A DNA stretch of 48,428 nucleotides from Polytrichum commune. Lineage: Eukaryota > Streptophyta > Polytrichopsida > Polytrichales > Polytrichaceae. Location of the stretch: the NCBI GenBank assembly GCA_950295325.1, contig OX485804.1:49354001-49402428 (forward strand). Direction: 5' to 3'. The number at the start of each line of letters is the position of its first letter. Position 1 is the first letter of the stretch. Positions 24,307-34,440 of the stretch are shown here, piece after piece. The position numbers and the translations under genes are program-made. The notes beneath the pieces were generated by a model. The model made no database searches, was not told where the DNA came from, and worked only from the letters and a program-made list of their open reading frames with translations.

Positions 24307-24816
24307 TTAACAAGTCCTTGTTAGCAATCGACAAGGCGTTCGAACGCCACGATGTATGTCCTCTTTGAAGTATGTGCGCGAAAATTCATAAGGTTCGAGG
24401 TTTCGTTGGTGGACGACCCAAAATCGATGTGGGAGCTTCGATGTTAAGATGGTGGATTTTCTCAAAATCACTTTGTTTTTATCGTGCAAGATGTAAGAGT
24501 GTTGGTTCTGGGTAGAGTGTAGCAAGGTAATTTACACATGCGCAAACTTGATTGGCATGGGATTCTAAGCCGAACCCTTAAATGTTCTTGGCCACGATGT
24601 GTTTATAGCAAAGTTTTTAATTCTACTACCTTCATCAAATCGCACCCCCGTCTAGTGGGCAAGAATGAGTGGTAAGACCATGTGATTCGTGTGGTGTTTG
24701 AAGTCAACGACTTTGATTCACTCCCGAGAAGTTTAGTGGACAAGTGAATCAAAAGCAACAGAAAAACGAGAGGGTATCAATGAAACTAGCCTTGGTGGTA
24801 CTCGCGGGGCCTTACC
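24307..24816. other. gene-free stretch with a 14-bp perfect palindrome
   Basis: GGCGTTCGAACGCC at 24335-24348 is a perfect palindrome. No gene is recognised. Confidence 0.45.
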
Positions 24817-25183
24817 ACTACACTAAATAGTCCTATCAGTGTGGGTGGAAAATTAGCATGTAAATAATTAGAGTGGGCCACGATAATTTCCTAGTCAAGG
24901 CGGAATTAACGTGGGTCCAAGACCCCAAGTCTTCCCCCAAGTCTTAATGAAGACTTCCGACCAACATCTTCAAAACTAGCTATAGGACAAAAGCAACACA
25001 AAATAAAATAATCACCCACATTAATTTTCTAGGAAAACAATTACTCTTGCCCACACTCTTTTTCCACTAGAAATTTAGTGTGGGTTGAAAATTACCGTTG
25101 CCCACATTAATTCTCATTATGTACATTAGTGTGAGCTCTAGAAATTTATTGTGGCCCCCATAATAGGACTATTTTAGTGTAGT
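24817..25183. mobile_element. MITE, 367 bp, TIR ACTACACTAAATAGTCCTA
   Basis: The left end ACTACACTAAATAGTCCTA and the reverse complement of the right end, ACTACACTAAAATAGTCCTA, differ by a single inserted base. The base before the left TIR is C, giving CACTACACTAAA, which resembles the CACTA-type plant terminus; the right end lacks that C. Subterminal GTGGG/GTGTGGG motifs occur repeatedly inside (for example near 24840, 25050, 25080 and 25105), as is usual for CACTA-related elements. The sequence is non-coding. Superfamily assignment is tentative, but the element itself is clear. Confidence 0.75.
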
Positions 25184-26029
25184 TCTCTTCTCCCAAATGG
25201 TTATAAAATCTATGAATTTGGACTTGGAAGCCTCGTATTAAATCGTAAATCCATCTAGTGAAATAGAACTAAACTACACATTTGACAATGAGGTTAACAA
25301 CATTTCAACATCGACCCACATAAATGATCTTAGAATCATGGGGTGACAACCGATTAAGAAGGTGGCATGGCATGGTTGCAACTATAAGACAAGACGGATG
25401 CTCACACCGTCTCCAATGATCTCCACGATCAATCACGCACACCATCATTTGATTCGATTTCCTAGTTGAAGTGGACACAATAAATCTTCCAAACTGTGCG
25501 CAATGCAAATGTGAGAAATGTACATGTCACACGTTGGGTCACTCCAATCAGGGGTGCGACAAAAACATGCTTCAAAGACCCCAAACGATTAGTTTGGCAT
25601 GATAGGTTAATTAAAAACCTAAGGTGGATGGATGTAAGGCATGTTTCTACACAACAATTCCAATTCTCCATATTGCATAGAGAGAAAGAGAGAGAGAGAC
25701 TCGAACCCTCATCCAACCAACAAACTGTTTTGAAACAATAGAACACGCTACATGCATGAAAACTACTTTTCGAAGTTGCTTTGACACCAGACTACGCCTC
25801 AAAGACCCTTAATTATTAGTCTAGGATGTGAGACACAATCGAGACGAATTTATGGGTTCGCTCGAAGGCAACAACGAGGGAACGATTATGTGTGTTATAG
25901 CATATGGCCGAATATGGACGAACGGACCTTGTTCACATTGTCAACAAAAACGACGCTATTGTTCATCTAAGTTTGGTGTTGCTATATATGTTTGTGAGAT
26001 CGTACATGTGTGTGTGTGTGTGGTGGTGA
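25184..26029. other. gene-free stretch with an isolated B-box-like motif
   Basis: On the minus strand GGGTTCGAGTC (25698-25708) is an excellent tRNA B-box match, followed directly by a (CT)n tract (25681-25697). No A-box or cloverleaf is visible upstream, so it is not called as a tRNA gene. No coding gene is recognised. Confidence 0.4.
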
Positions 26030-26047
26030 GGGGGGGGGGGGGGGGGG
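26030..26047 (+). repeat. 18-nt G homopolymer
   Basis: An uninterrupted run of G directly follows a (TG)n tract at about 26007-26022. Such a run can form G-quadruplex and is prone to length error in sequencing. Confidence 0.9.
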
Positions 26048-28007
26048 CACTAGCTAACCTACTGGTGCAGGCCGGGGTTGAGGATTTGGGCATCATCAAC
26101 ATCATTCATCCACCTTTGGCTTTCGCTCTTCCGGCCCAGCTACTTCAAGGATCACAAGTGAGCCTCTCTCTCTCCCTCTCTCTCTCTCAGATTCTGCAGG
26201 CTTACTAAACCGACGCAAGTATCGAGTGCACTAGGCTGCCCCGTATGCGCAACAATTGGGTCTGGTATGGTATGGTTCAAAAATATTATTTGTCTGTCTG
26301 CTAGGTCTGCAGGTGTAATAAGTGTTGCCGCTGGTGGCATATCACTGACCTGAAGAGACTGAGGATGTAAGTTAAGAGTTATAACGTACCCTCTGCTGTC
26401 ATCTAGTGAGTCTCGAGTGGAGTCGAGCCGTGTGTAAGTGAGTATGTAACCAAGGGTAGTACAGGAGCAGCAAAGGCTAGCTAGCTGAAGCTCTGGTTCT
26501 CCCTGGGGTGTTGGAGGTTGGTTCTCACTGCAAGCTGCGGCCAGAACTGAGTCTAGTAGTAGTAGTAGTGGAGACCATCAGTGAGGCTGTAAGTAAGTGA
26601 GGCAGTAAGTAAGTAGGTAGTCTGAAGGCCGGTTCCCCTCTGTGCATGAGGAGTGGTCTAATGCAGCAGGCGGCTCGTCACTTGCCATAAACCAACCCAG
26701 AGTCGCGCTGGGATCTGCAAATCCAAGCCTCGAGTACACAGAAGTAAGCATCCCATTTTAAATGCACTGGTCCACGGCCATGACGATGAGTTATAATGTA
26801 GGTTTAGTCGGATCTCATGTTGTCGAGCCAACGTTGCAGGCGCCTCGTTAGCTTAGTTTAGTTTGGCTTAAATTTGGTTTGGATCAACCGAACTTGATTT
26901 GTGCCACAAACTCGGATCATTTCTGCATGGGGCGGCCTGCTGATCCGGGCCTGTGAACCGAATGATCATCAGTCCTAACTTCTCCCACATATCCCTGAGA
27001 GTGTAGGACACGTGATCATAGTGAGGTTGTTGCGGCTTGGCCAAGAGAGTAATGGCAGCGTCTTTTAGTTGTCTTACTATGTGTCTCTAGCCCGTCTTTA
27101 TCCATGTATTATTACCCTTCTGAAATTTTAAAGTGGAGTAGGACGTCATTCGACGTGTGGTGGAAAGAAATTGATAGGCTAATTTTGTCTATTAGTAAGG
27201 GGGCAATGTGCGCGAGTGGACATGAGTCATTCACTGAAGAGAGTGATATTGAGCCGGTGTACAGTGTTCCTCAAGTAGCACGGGTCCTGAGTATATTCGC
27301 AATGCTGTCAAAAACATTTATGTGCATCGTCAATTGTCACTTTAAAAAGTGGTTACTAAGCCTCTGGTGTCCAAACAGGGGTAAAACTCTCACCAATCCG
27401 TGTGTTTGTATATGGTGAACTACTTTGCATGCACCTACTAACTGTGGCACAGTACATCCAGTCCCGGCCTGTATCTCTCCCCATTCTTGTCTGCCATTCA
27501 GACGTACCATAGTTCTTGGGATACACCATAGCCAACATCATTTGCCTCCATCCAGCACCAGAATCGGTTGTCGAAGACTTCCCTCACTGCAGGTTCCCAG
27601 ACACATATATATATCTGAGTAACTACTTTCGAGGAAAAGTCGTTGTTACAAACACAATAGCTGAGATGACACGAAGGCTAACTTACTTAATTAGTAGGGA
27701 GTGCACTTCATTTGGCCGCTCATTAAGAAGCAGCCACCTACTTCCATAGGCTACTCAGTACCTATACATTTACCACTGTAAACGTTCTTTAAACTTTTCT
27801 CCTCTATTGCCACACTTGCATTGTCACGTGCAAGGAGGCATGTGTACTGACCACTCGCTCTTCAATTTAATTCCCTCGTGCGCATCATGTGCATCGGCCA
27901 ACGAAACCCACCGCCTACAAGGAGGAGCTGGTTCCGGTTTGACATGGTATGTAGTACACGATTCTCTTGTCGCCTTGGCAATGGTGGTTCTGACCACAAC
28001 ACTCATA

Positions 28008-28008
<1 letters not shown>
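26048..28008. other. GC-richer non-coding region with microsatellites
   Basis: Base composition is visibly more GC-rich than in the first 25 kb. It contains (CT)n at about 26165-26189 and (TAG)n at about 26550-26568. I found no exon with family resemblance on either strand. It may be distal promoter or leader sequence of the gene at 31338, but nothing in the sequence proves this. Confidence 0.4.

Positions 28009-28037
<29 letters not shown>
28009..28037 (+). repeat. 29-nt C homopolymer
   Basis: An uninterrupted run of 29 C is followed by TCCCCTCG. It can form an i-motif on + and a G-quadruplex on -. The apparent proline/glycine-rich frames across it are artefacts of the run. Confidence 0.9.
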
Positions 28038-28040
<3 letters not shown>

Positions 28041-28427
28041 CCTCGTATCTTCCTTATTTATTCGGGTAGCTCCCTCTGCTGCGCTGGCTGGACACCGCAA
28101 CAGGTCTTCAACATTGCGTGATTTTTTTATTGGGCGAGTAGCCGGATGGACTTGAGTGTGTGTTCAGACCGCTGGGGCTAGCTTGAGACTTGAGAGGTTA
28201 GTACCCATGTGAGCAGCTAAGTCAGCCTGCAGTGCCACTGGAACCACCACAACTAGCCTCTCACCTGCCGCCTTACTGTGCCGTGCGTCTCTCAACCCTC
28301 CGGCCCCCCCTGCTCCAGTTCCCTGACCCTCATAATCATGAGACCCTGTGAACGTTCTAGAGTCATCAGCATGTTAAGTCTAGCCTGGTAACTTTCTGGC
28401 TTGGCTTGGGGTGGGCTGGGTGGGGCC

Positions 28428-28452
28428 TACTCTACTCTACTCTACTCTACTC
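28428..28452. repeat. (CTACT)5 microsatellite
   Basis: Five tandem CTACT units in a purine/pyrimidine-biased context. Confidence 0.85.
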
Positions 28453-31337
28453 AATCGATCAGGAAGGGTTAAGTTACTGCTGGGCAGGTTGCAGGCATGA
28501 AAGGAGGATTACATCATTCCACCCAGCTCCTGCGTGCACCTGTTTCAGTTCAGTTACTGAAAGTTGCATCCTAGCTACGTAGTCTATGGAGGTTGGGTTG
28601 GAAGTCTGAAGAGTTGTAGGTACCAGCTTGATGAATCAGTTACTTACATTGTGGAGCCGGCTGCCGCTGCTGCCTGCTGCTGCTGCTGTAGTGTTTTGTA
28701 ATCCCCTTTGGATGCCTCTGACACTTTGTTGCGACAACCTGGTCAGTGTTGGCCTTGGCTTGGCTAGTTAGCTTCTGCCAAACCTAGTAGCTTAGGTGAG
28801 CTTAGCTAAGTGAGCTTTAGCTTCGTTTCGTTGCGGCCTGCGAGAATTCTCGTCTCATCAGTGAACCCATGTACAAAACCTCCACACGCTTTGCTACGTG
28901 TGTCAAGCTCTAGGCTTGGGGGCCCAAGCTAGTGTAACAACCCTCATCCGAGCAGGTAGTTGTTGTGGTTGTGGTGGTGGTGGTGGTAGTAGTAGTCGTC
29001 GTCTCGGTACAGTTGATGAGTTCATCAACTCATTCTGTGATGTGGGTGGCTCGTGCTTGCTGTGGCAGAGACACCCAGAAAAAAGTTACCTTTACTGTCT
29101 GTCTGCGAAGTCACTCTCATCTCTGCCTTGGTTAGCCTTTTCCTCGACATGGCTGTGCTCTGAGGTTTAGTTTGTACTCAAGCTGATTGTTAGCTCTCTC
29201 CTTCTCTCCCTCTCTATCTCCCTCTCTGTCTAACTTAACTCTAGTTGCAGTTTCCTCATTCACCAGGCCATACCTCGTTCCAGGTGCTTGACAGCAAGAC
29301 TTGATGTATTCAGTGGAAGTGTCCAGCAGTTTCGGAGAGGGGATTAAGACTGTCTTCGAGGCTTGTTATAGTGACGCTTTATTTTTCGAGGATCTCCATA
29401 TTGGGCTTTCTATGTAAGTTCTGTGTAGACAAAAGTTGATCTAAGAGCTTCCCAATCTAACGCTCAGCTTCTGTGCGCTTCTTCTTCGGCAGACGTAATA
29501 TTGACAAGAACTTCCTGAGCAAGCAGCAAGGAGTGGTGCATCCAGGATGTAGTCAGCGCTTACTTGGAATTTGGAGAGTTTTTGGCCTATTTTTGGGGTA
29601 CGTTATCTCAACCCCGGTTAGCAGTCACCGAAATATCACGTGTATGTGGGTATTGTATTCGTCGCTGCATTCGTGGGCCAATGCAGCATTAGCAGTCTTT
29701 GATCGACAAACTATGAGAGGAATCTCTCAACATTAGTTTCGATTGATCCTCCCTTGAGTCAGATACCCAGGGTATAACTCGTCCACTGTATACCGACCAT
29801 GCACCATAGACCCTCGACCTGGCGATGATATGGTCACCGTCATAAAGTATCCAGATAGTTCTAGGCTCAAAGTATACTAAAATCACCACTTCGTAGGGCT
29901 CATGCTCCCACTTTCGGCCGGGCCGGGCCCGGCACTTCGGGATACTTTTGACCCTTCCAAGTTGACTTAGAAGAGCTTGTCATAGACTTTCGAGGCATTC
30001 CTTGTTTGCTTAAAGAAAAAAATAAAAAATAAAACTACTGGTCATTTGTTACCTTTCCTTTTGTGCAGCTGTCGGTTGCACATGATGAATGATGCTTTCA
30101 ACTTTTCACCCTAGCTTGCTATCTCGCTCCCTCCAAAGTCCCAAACTCCCCCACAGCCTCTTCTTTGCAATATTGTCCCCACCAGGAGTTGCCACCCTGC
30201 CACACACATGGGCTCTTCTTTACTACTTCCCAGTTGTGTCCGCACAGGGATTAACTTCCTTTGTCTTATCTGCTTGTCTCGAAGCCTCGCCTTGTCATTC
30301 TAGGTAACGCGAGGGGTCCGTCATATCTTCCCACACTTCTGTGCACCTTTTGCATCAATGCTGTTAATGTGGTTGATGATGTTGTTGGTGTTGGTGTCAC
30401 TTTGATGTTATTACTCGTAGTTTGAGGTTTACAATGGTGTTTTGGAGTTTACATAATGTGGAAGACTAGAGAGGGACCCACTTCGCAAGCGAGCTGGCAT
30501 TAGCACAGAAGCGCAGCAGACTGCGAGGTTCATGATGGTGCAATAGAAGTAAGTTAGGTGGGAGGGTGGAGCCACAGGCAAAGAGTGATGGGAGTCGATG
30601 TTCACACAATAACCAGAACAATGTCAGGTGTTTGTACACACTTTTCACCCAAATCATTAAGGTCGTACTTGGAAAGACAAAGAAAAAAACTCACCACACC
30701 CTCGCTGTCCCTCGAAGCTCCAGCTATGGAAACCTGAAGAGAGAGACAGACGGATGTCAGACAGCTTGCACACAACCGGATGATCACCAAAGAAGCTTTT
30801 CTAACCCCTTTCTGTGCTTTGCTTTGCTGCTCCTCTACAGGTACCTATCTCCCAGGCCTTCTACAATCTTTGGATGAGCTAGCAAGCCGGCAAATGCTTT
30901 CCGGATCACAGCCTGAAAAGGTGTGCACACATGTCGTATCAATATTGCAACTGACACATTCCAGCAGTCTTGCCTCAATGGTAACAACTACAACAAGTTT
31001 GGTGGCGTAGGCAAGTTTGAAGATTTTGGAACTCCTCGGAGGTGCAAGCAAGGATTTCGCATAGTGAGCCCAAAGTAGAAGCAAGTAATGGCTACAGCGA
31101 AACTTATTCGCTGACAGGTTACACAAACACTCGGAAGTCGCAGCAAACCTTCCTCGACGTGCAGGGTTATCATGATGATGTTTCTGGGCAGCGCAGTGTA
31201 ATGCAGCAAGTAGTGCGGTGAAATAGGTAGATAGAGAGGGAGGCAGGTTTCCAGACAGGTGGTTGCGAGTGGCGGCATTGTAAGTTTTGTGGTGGTTGTG
31301 GCATTGAAGCTTCCATCAAGGCTGGACGCGGAGGAGG
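28453..31337. other. long upstream region of the MAKR-like gene
   Basis: There is no supported coding exon. A (GGT)n/(AGT)n tract lies at about 28966-28997 and a pyrimidine-rich CT tract at about 29192-29231, a composition common near plant transcription starts. A GC-only palindrome (GCCGGGCCCGGC) lies at 29922-29933. An in-frame TGA at 31305-31307 precedes the ATG at 31338. I infer that this region includes the promoter and 5' leader, possibly with leader introns, but cannot place the transcription start. Confidence 0.4.
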
Positions 31338-33047
31338 ATGGAAGAGGAGCAGCACTGGTCTTACAGGGACTTCACACAGATTAAGCCTCGAAGGCCAGAA
31401 GGAACATGCGAGAACGAAGAATGGGAGAGTGGGAAGCCTTCATTCTCCTTCATGTGGCCAGCAGCGGCGACTAGTATTACTGGAGCCGCCTCTTCCGGCC
31501 AGGAGGAGAATTTCGACGACGACGGGGGTTCACATGACGACGACGCAGATGATTTCATCGAGCCACGCATCAACTTGGGTCTGGAGGATATTATTCATCC
31601 CGAATTCGAGTTCACGACAATGAATTCTATTTCACCCCGTCAGGTGGCGGAGCGAGGGAACCCGTCCGGGATTTCGCCTGCAGATGAGCTCTTCTTCAAA
31701 GGCCAGCTGCTACCCCTCCACCTGCCACCACGAATCCAAATGGTCAAGAAACTCTCCCTTGAGAAGCCAGCGCAACATCACGAGGGTCAGCAGTTAACGC
31801 CCAGACTCTCCACCGGCGATGCAGAAACTCACCGAACCACCTCGAGGCTGTTCCAACCCGGAAGATACTCCAAGTTTGGCATCAATGTCAACTCATCATC
31901 ATCATCGGTTGCGGGCAGCGACGTTCTTCCTCCTGCCGCCACTAATTCTTCTAATCCGACGCATAACCTTCGATGGTGGGATCCTCGGGACCACCGTGAC
32001 TCGGTGTCATCATCCACCACCACCACAGACCGCGACTCATCCGGTGACAGCAGCAGCTCCCGTGACTCCAATGGAAGCTCCCAGGATTGCTTCGACAAGG
32101 ATCAATTCCAGCAGCCTAGCAACCTCGGTCATCACGACAGCAGCAGCAGCAACAAAGCATTTCTTCACAACCGCGAGGTTTTCAGCACCCACAGTGCCTT
32201 GCCTGATCGGTCCATGATCTCCACATGGCTGCGGCCACCATTCAAGTGGAAAGTGCTGTTCGGTGCAAAGAAACCTAGTAGTGCAGGAAAGCCCCCCCTC
32301 AACCCTTCTTCAATGATGATGCCCGCCGAGGATCATCATCAGAAGTCATCAGTATCATCATCAAATTCCTCATCGTCACTACTTGCACCGCCTTACACCC
32401 TAAACTCCCAGCAGGTAGCACCGGAGTACTCGAATTTCTCAACCTCCCCGATGTCAGACAGGTACTACAGCGATTGCAGCGGGGAGCTTTCGTTCAGCGG
32501 AGAGTTGATGATCAGTGGGAGGGTATGGGAGCGTGCGCAGGCTGAATCTACCGCTTCGCGGGACAAGTGTACTTCAGGAATCTCTCCTAACCCAGATCAG
32601 AGTGGGGGGATGGCAAAAGCAAAGGAGTATCTCAACCGGTACATGAAGGTGCTGAAACCTTTGAGGAGGGATCAGTTTGGGAGATCATCAGAAGATAGTG
32701 CAACAGCTGCAAGGCTTTCGAGTGCAAGTAACCCTGGCTCTGCAACTTCGTCTGCTTCCCTTCTCCCATCCTCCTTCGACAAACGATCGCCCGCAACTAG
32801 TCGAGCGATCAACAGTTCCAGGAACTTCCCTGCGTTCTCCCAAAGCTCCAGATTCTCACCCAAGGAGATTGTGTCTTCGCCCAGGAAGGTTGCTGCGATG
32901 GGGCCTGCAACACCACGACCAAAAGCTAATGTGAGGCCGGTGGTTAGTGCAAGCTCCTCTGTGTCGGAGCTTCATAGTGCCATTCAAGGCGCCATCGCCC
33001 ACTGCAAAGAGTCGCAAAGCAAGCATGGCAGCGATGTGTGCAGGTGA
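31338..33047 (+). CDS. BKI1/MAKR-type membrane-associated kinase regulator
   Basis: An intronless frame of 569 residues. The ATG is the first Met after an in-frame TGA 33 nt upstream. Family landmarks appear in the expected order: an acidic N-terminal part leading to FEFT (90-93); SPADELFFKGQLLPLHL (113-129), the signature block of MAKR/BKI1 proteins; a basic WKVLFGAKK patch (304-312); a SGELSFSGEL block (381-390); EYLNRYMKVLKPL (430-442), matching the lysine-rich membrane-association segment; and SELHSAIQGAIAHCK (543-557), matching the C-terminal receptor-interaction motif through which BKI1 binds the BRI1 kinase domain. Long Ser/Thr-rich, probably disordered linkers (186-250, 335-350, 455-490) separate these blocks. 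In flowering plants BKI1 holds BRI1 inactive at the plasma membrane and leaves the membrane after phosphorylation; MAKRs play similar roles with other receptor kinases. The product is longer than typical BKI1 (about 340 aa). Which receptor it serves cannot be told, so I give no symbol. Confidence 0.88.
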   Translation: MEEEQHWSYRDFTQIKPRRPEGTCENEEWESGKPSFSFMWPAAATSITGAASSGQEENFDDDGGSHDDDADDFIEPRINLGLEDIIHPEFEFTTMNSISPRQVAERGNPSGISPADELFFKGQLLPLHLPPRIQMVKKLSLEKPAQHHEGQQLTPRLSTGDAETHRTTSRLFQPGRYSKFGINVNSSSSSVAGSDVLPPAATNSSNPTHNLRWWDPRDHRDSVSSSTTTTDRDSSGDSSSSRDSNGSSQDCFDKDQFQQPSNLGHHDSSSSNKAFLHNREVFSTHSALPDRSMISTWLRPPFKWKVLFGAKKPSSAGKPPLNPSSMMMPAEDHHQKSSVSSSNSSSSLLAPPYTLNSQQVAPEYSNFSTSPMSDRYYSDCSGELSFSGELMISGRVWERAQAESTASRDKCTSGISPNPDQSGGMAKAKEYLNRYMKVLKPLRRDQFGRSSEDSATAARLSSASNPGSATSSASLLPSSFDKRSPATSRAINSSRNFPAFSQSSRFSPKEIVSSPRKVAAMGPATPRPKANVRPVVSASSSVSELHSAIQGAIAHCKESQSKHGSDVCR

Positions 33048-33888
33048 AAAAATCTACCAAAAAAACCAAAAAAACCAATGGCAACTTGAATATTGGACAC
33101 TGTTTTTGCCAAGAGGACAGCTTCCTTCAGACAAGTCATCAAAATTGTAGGAGACGACACATCATAATGTGGGTTTATTACGCAAGATTGCTGATGATTT
33201 GATGATGCAAGGTGAAATATGAGATTCAATTGAAATGATGTGCATTTCGGATTGTTGGATCCCACAATGAATGGGATCCATTAATCTGCTTCAGAATGTG
33301 AAGCTTTTGATGCCGTCAATTAGACCTTTGCAGACATAGAGGTTATGCTTTGAGAACTCTTCTTCTTCCTGGTTTCATATGATGATGCTTAGGCCGATAC
33401 GATGCAACCGACCGTTTCTGGAGGGTCCCAATGTGAGGGATTCTGCATTTGGCGTCCGAGTTGATCGACTGATCCGGCAATCGAGGGGATGAAGAAGTTG
33501 AAGAAGATGCAGGCTGCGGAGGAGGAGGTCCTTGTGCAATAAGATTAGACAGGAGTATGTGGTAGCAATTCAGGCATAGCTGTGAAAATTGAGCATAGAA
33601 CAGAGAGAAAGAAACAGACACATGTTGACGAATTGTGGATATCTATTTGAGACTTTGTACAGTAGTACTTCTTCAAGTACGTTGGTGGGTTTTGTTGTGA
33701 CCCGATTCCACTGCTTTGCAAAACCTCCTCTCACCGACACCCTTGTGATAATCTTTGGTGTCATAGTTAATCCATATCCATCAACCAGTTTCACCACTCT
33801 TTTCCTCAACAGTATCCCATAAATGTTGAAGGTGAGAAAGTTTTATAGAGGTCAGCCCACATCATTGGAAAGATAATTACATATAAGT
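33048..33888. other. 3' flank of the MAKR-like gene
   Basis: No coding exon. It presumably contains the 3' UTR. Short AC-rich tracts follow the stop codon. No unambiguous polyadenylation signal can be chosen. Confidence 0.4.
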
Positions 33889-34440
33889 TTGTCTAACAAA
33901 AACAAGTAACATGCACCTTCCCTCCCTCCCATCCTTCCTTGCTTCCTCTCCTCTCCCCCTTCCTGCCGTATGCATTTCTTTGGAATTTCCTTGCCTTCTT
34001 GCATATACATTGTATTCAGGTGAGCTCTAGCAAGTTCCAAGATTATGACCATGTTTTCCAAGGGAAATGCAGAGGTGTGTAGGAATCAACGAAATAACCG
34101 AGGACAATGAAGGACATGTAACTACTCGATTAACACAAGAAACGTTTACGGCCTAGATTGTCCAAACAAGTAACATCCACCTTTCCTCCCCCCCTCCCTT
34201 GCTTCCTCTCCTCTCTCCCCCTCCCTTCTTACCTTGGGCATTCTTTGGGTCTTCATTTATCCTTGTATTTACGTTGTATTCAAGCAAGCTCTAGCAAGAT
34301 CCAATATTATGAATTTGTATTTCAAATTAAAAAACAGAGGTGTGTAGGAAGAAATGAAATAACCAAGGAGAATTAAGACATGCAACCACTAATTTACACA
34401 CAAAAAAAGAATACGACATTGACAACCTTGATTGTCCAAT
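33889..34440. repeat. tandem duplication, unit ~270 bp, 2 copies
   Basis: Copy 1 (about 33889-34157) and copy 2 (about 34158-34440) share AACAAGTAACAT.CACC, a CT-rich block (CTTGCTTCCTCTCCTCTC), ACGTTGTATTCA-like and AGCTCTAGCAAG.TCCAA segments, CAGAGGTGTGTAGGAA, and a closing GATTGTCC. The copies carry many substitutions. The sequence is non-coding and lies between the two convergent genes. Confidence 0.8.

Noticed and set aside
24335-24348. Perfect palindrome GGCGTTCGAACGCC as an operator-like site
   Set aside because: No gene lies nearby, and a 14-bp palindrome can occur by chance in a window this long.
27104-27418. Open frame with YPSEILKWSRTSFDVWW
   Set aside because: I briefly considered a transposon-derived plant mobile domain, but no conserved block could be confirmed and the frame ends without partner exons.
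27807-28121. Proline-rich and glycine-rich frames across the poly-C run
   Set aside because: They are generated by the 29-C homopolymer; nothing else in them looks coding.
31819-32217. 132-codon frame inside the MAKR-like gene
   Set aside because: Out-of-frame shadow of the 569-residue coding sequence, caused by its TCA/CAC/CAG-rich codon runs.
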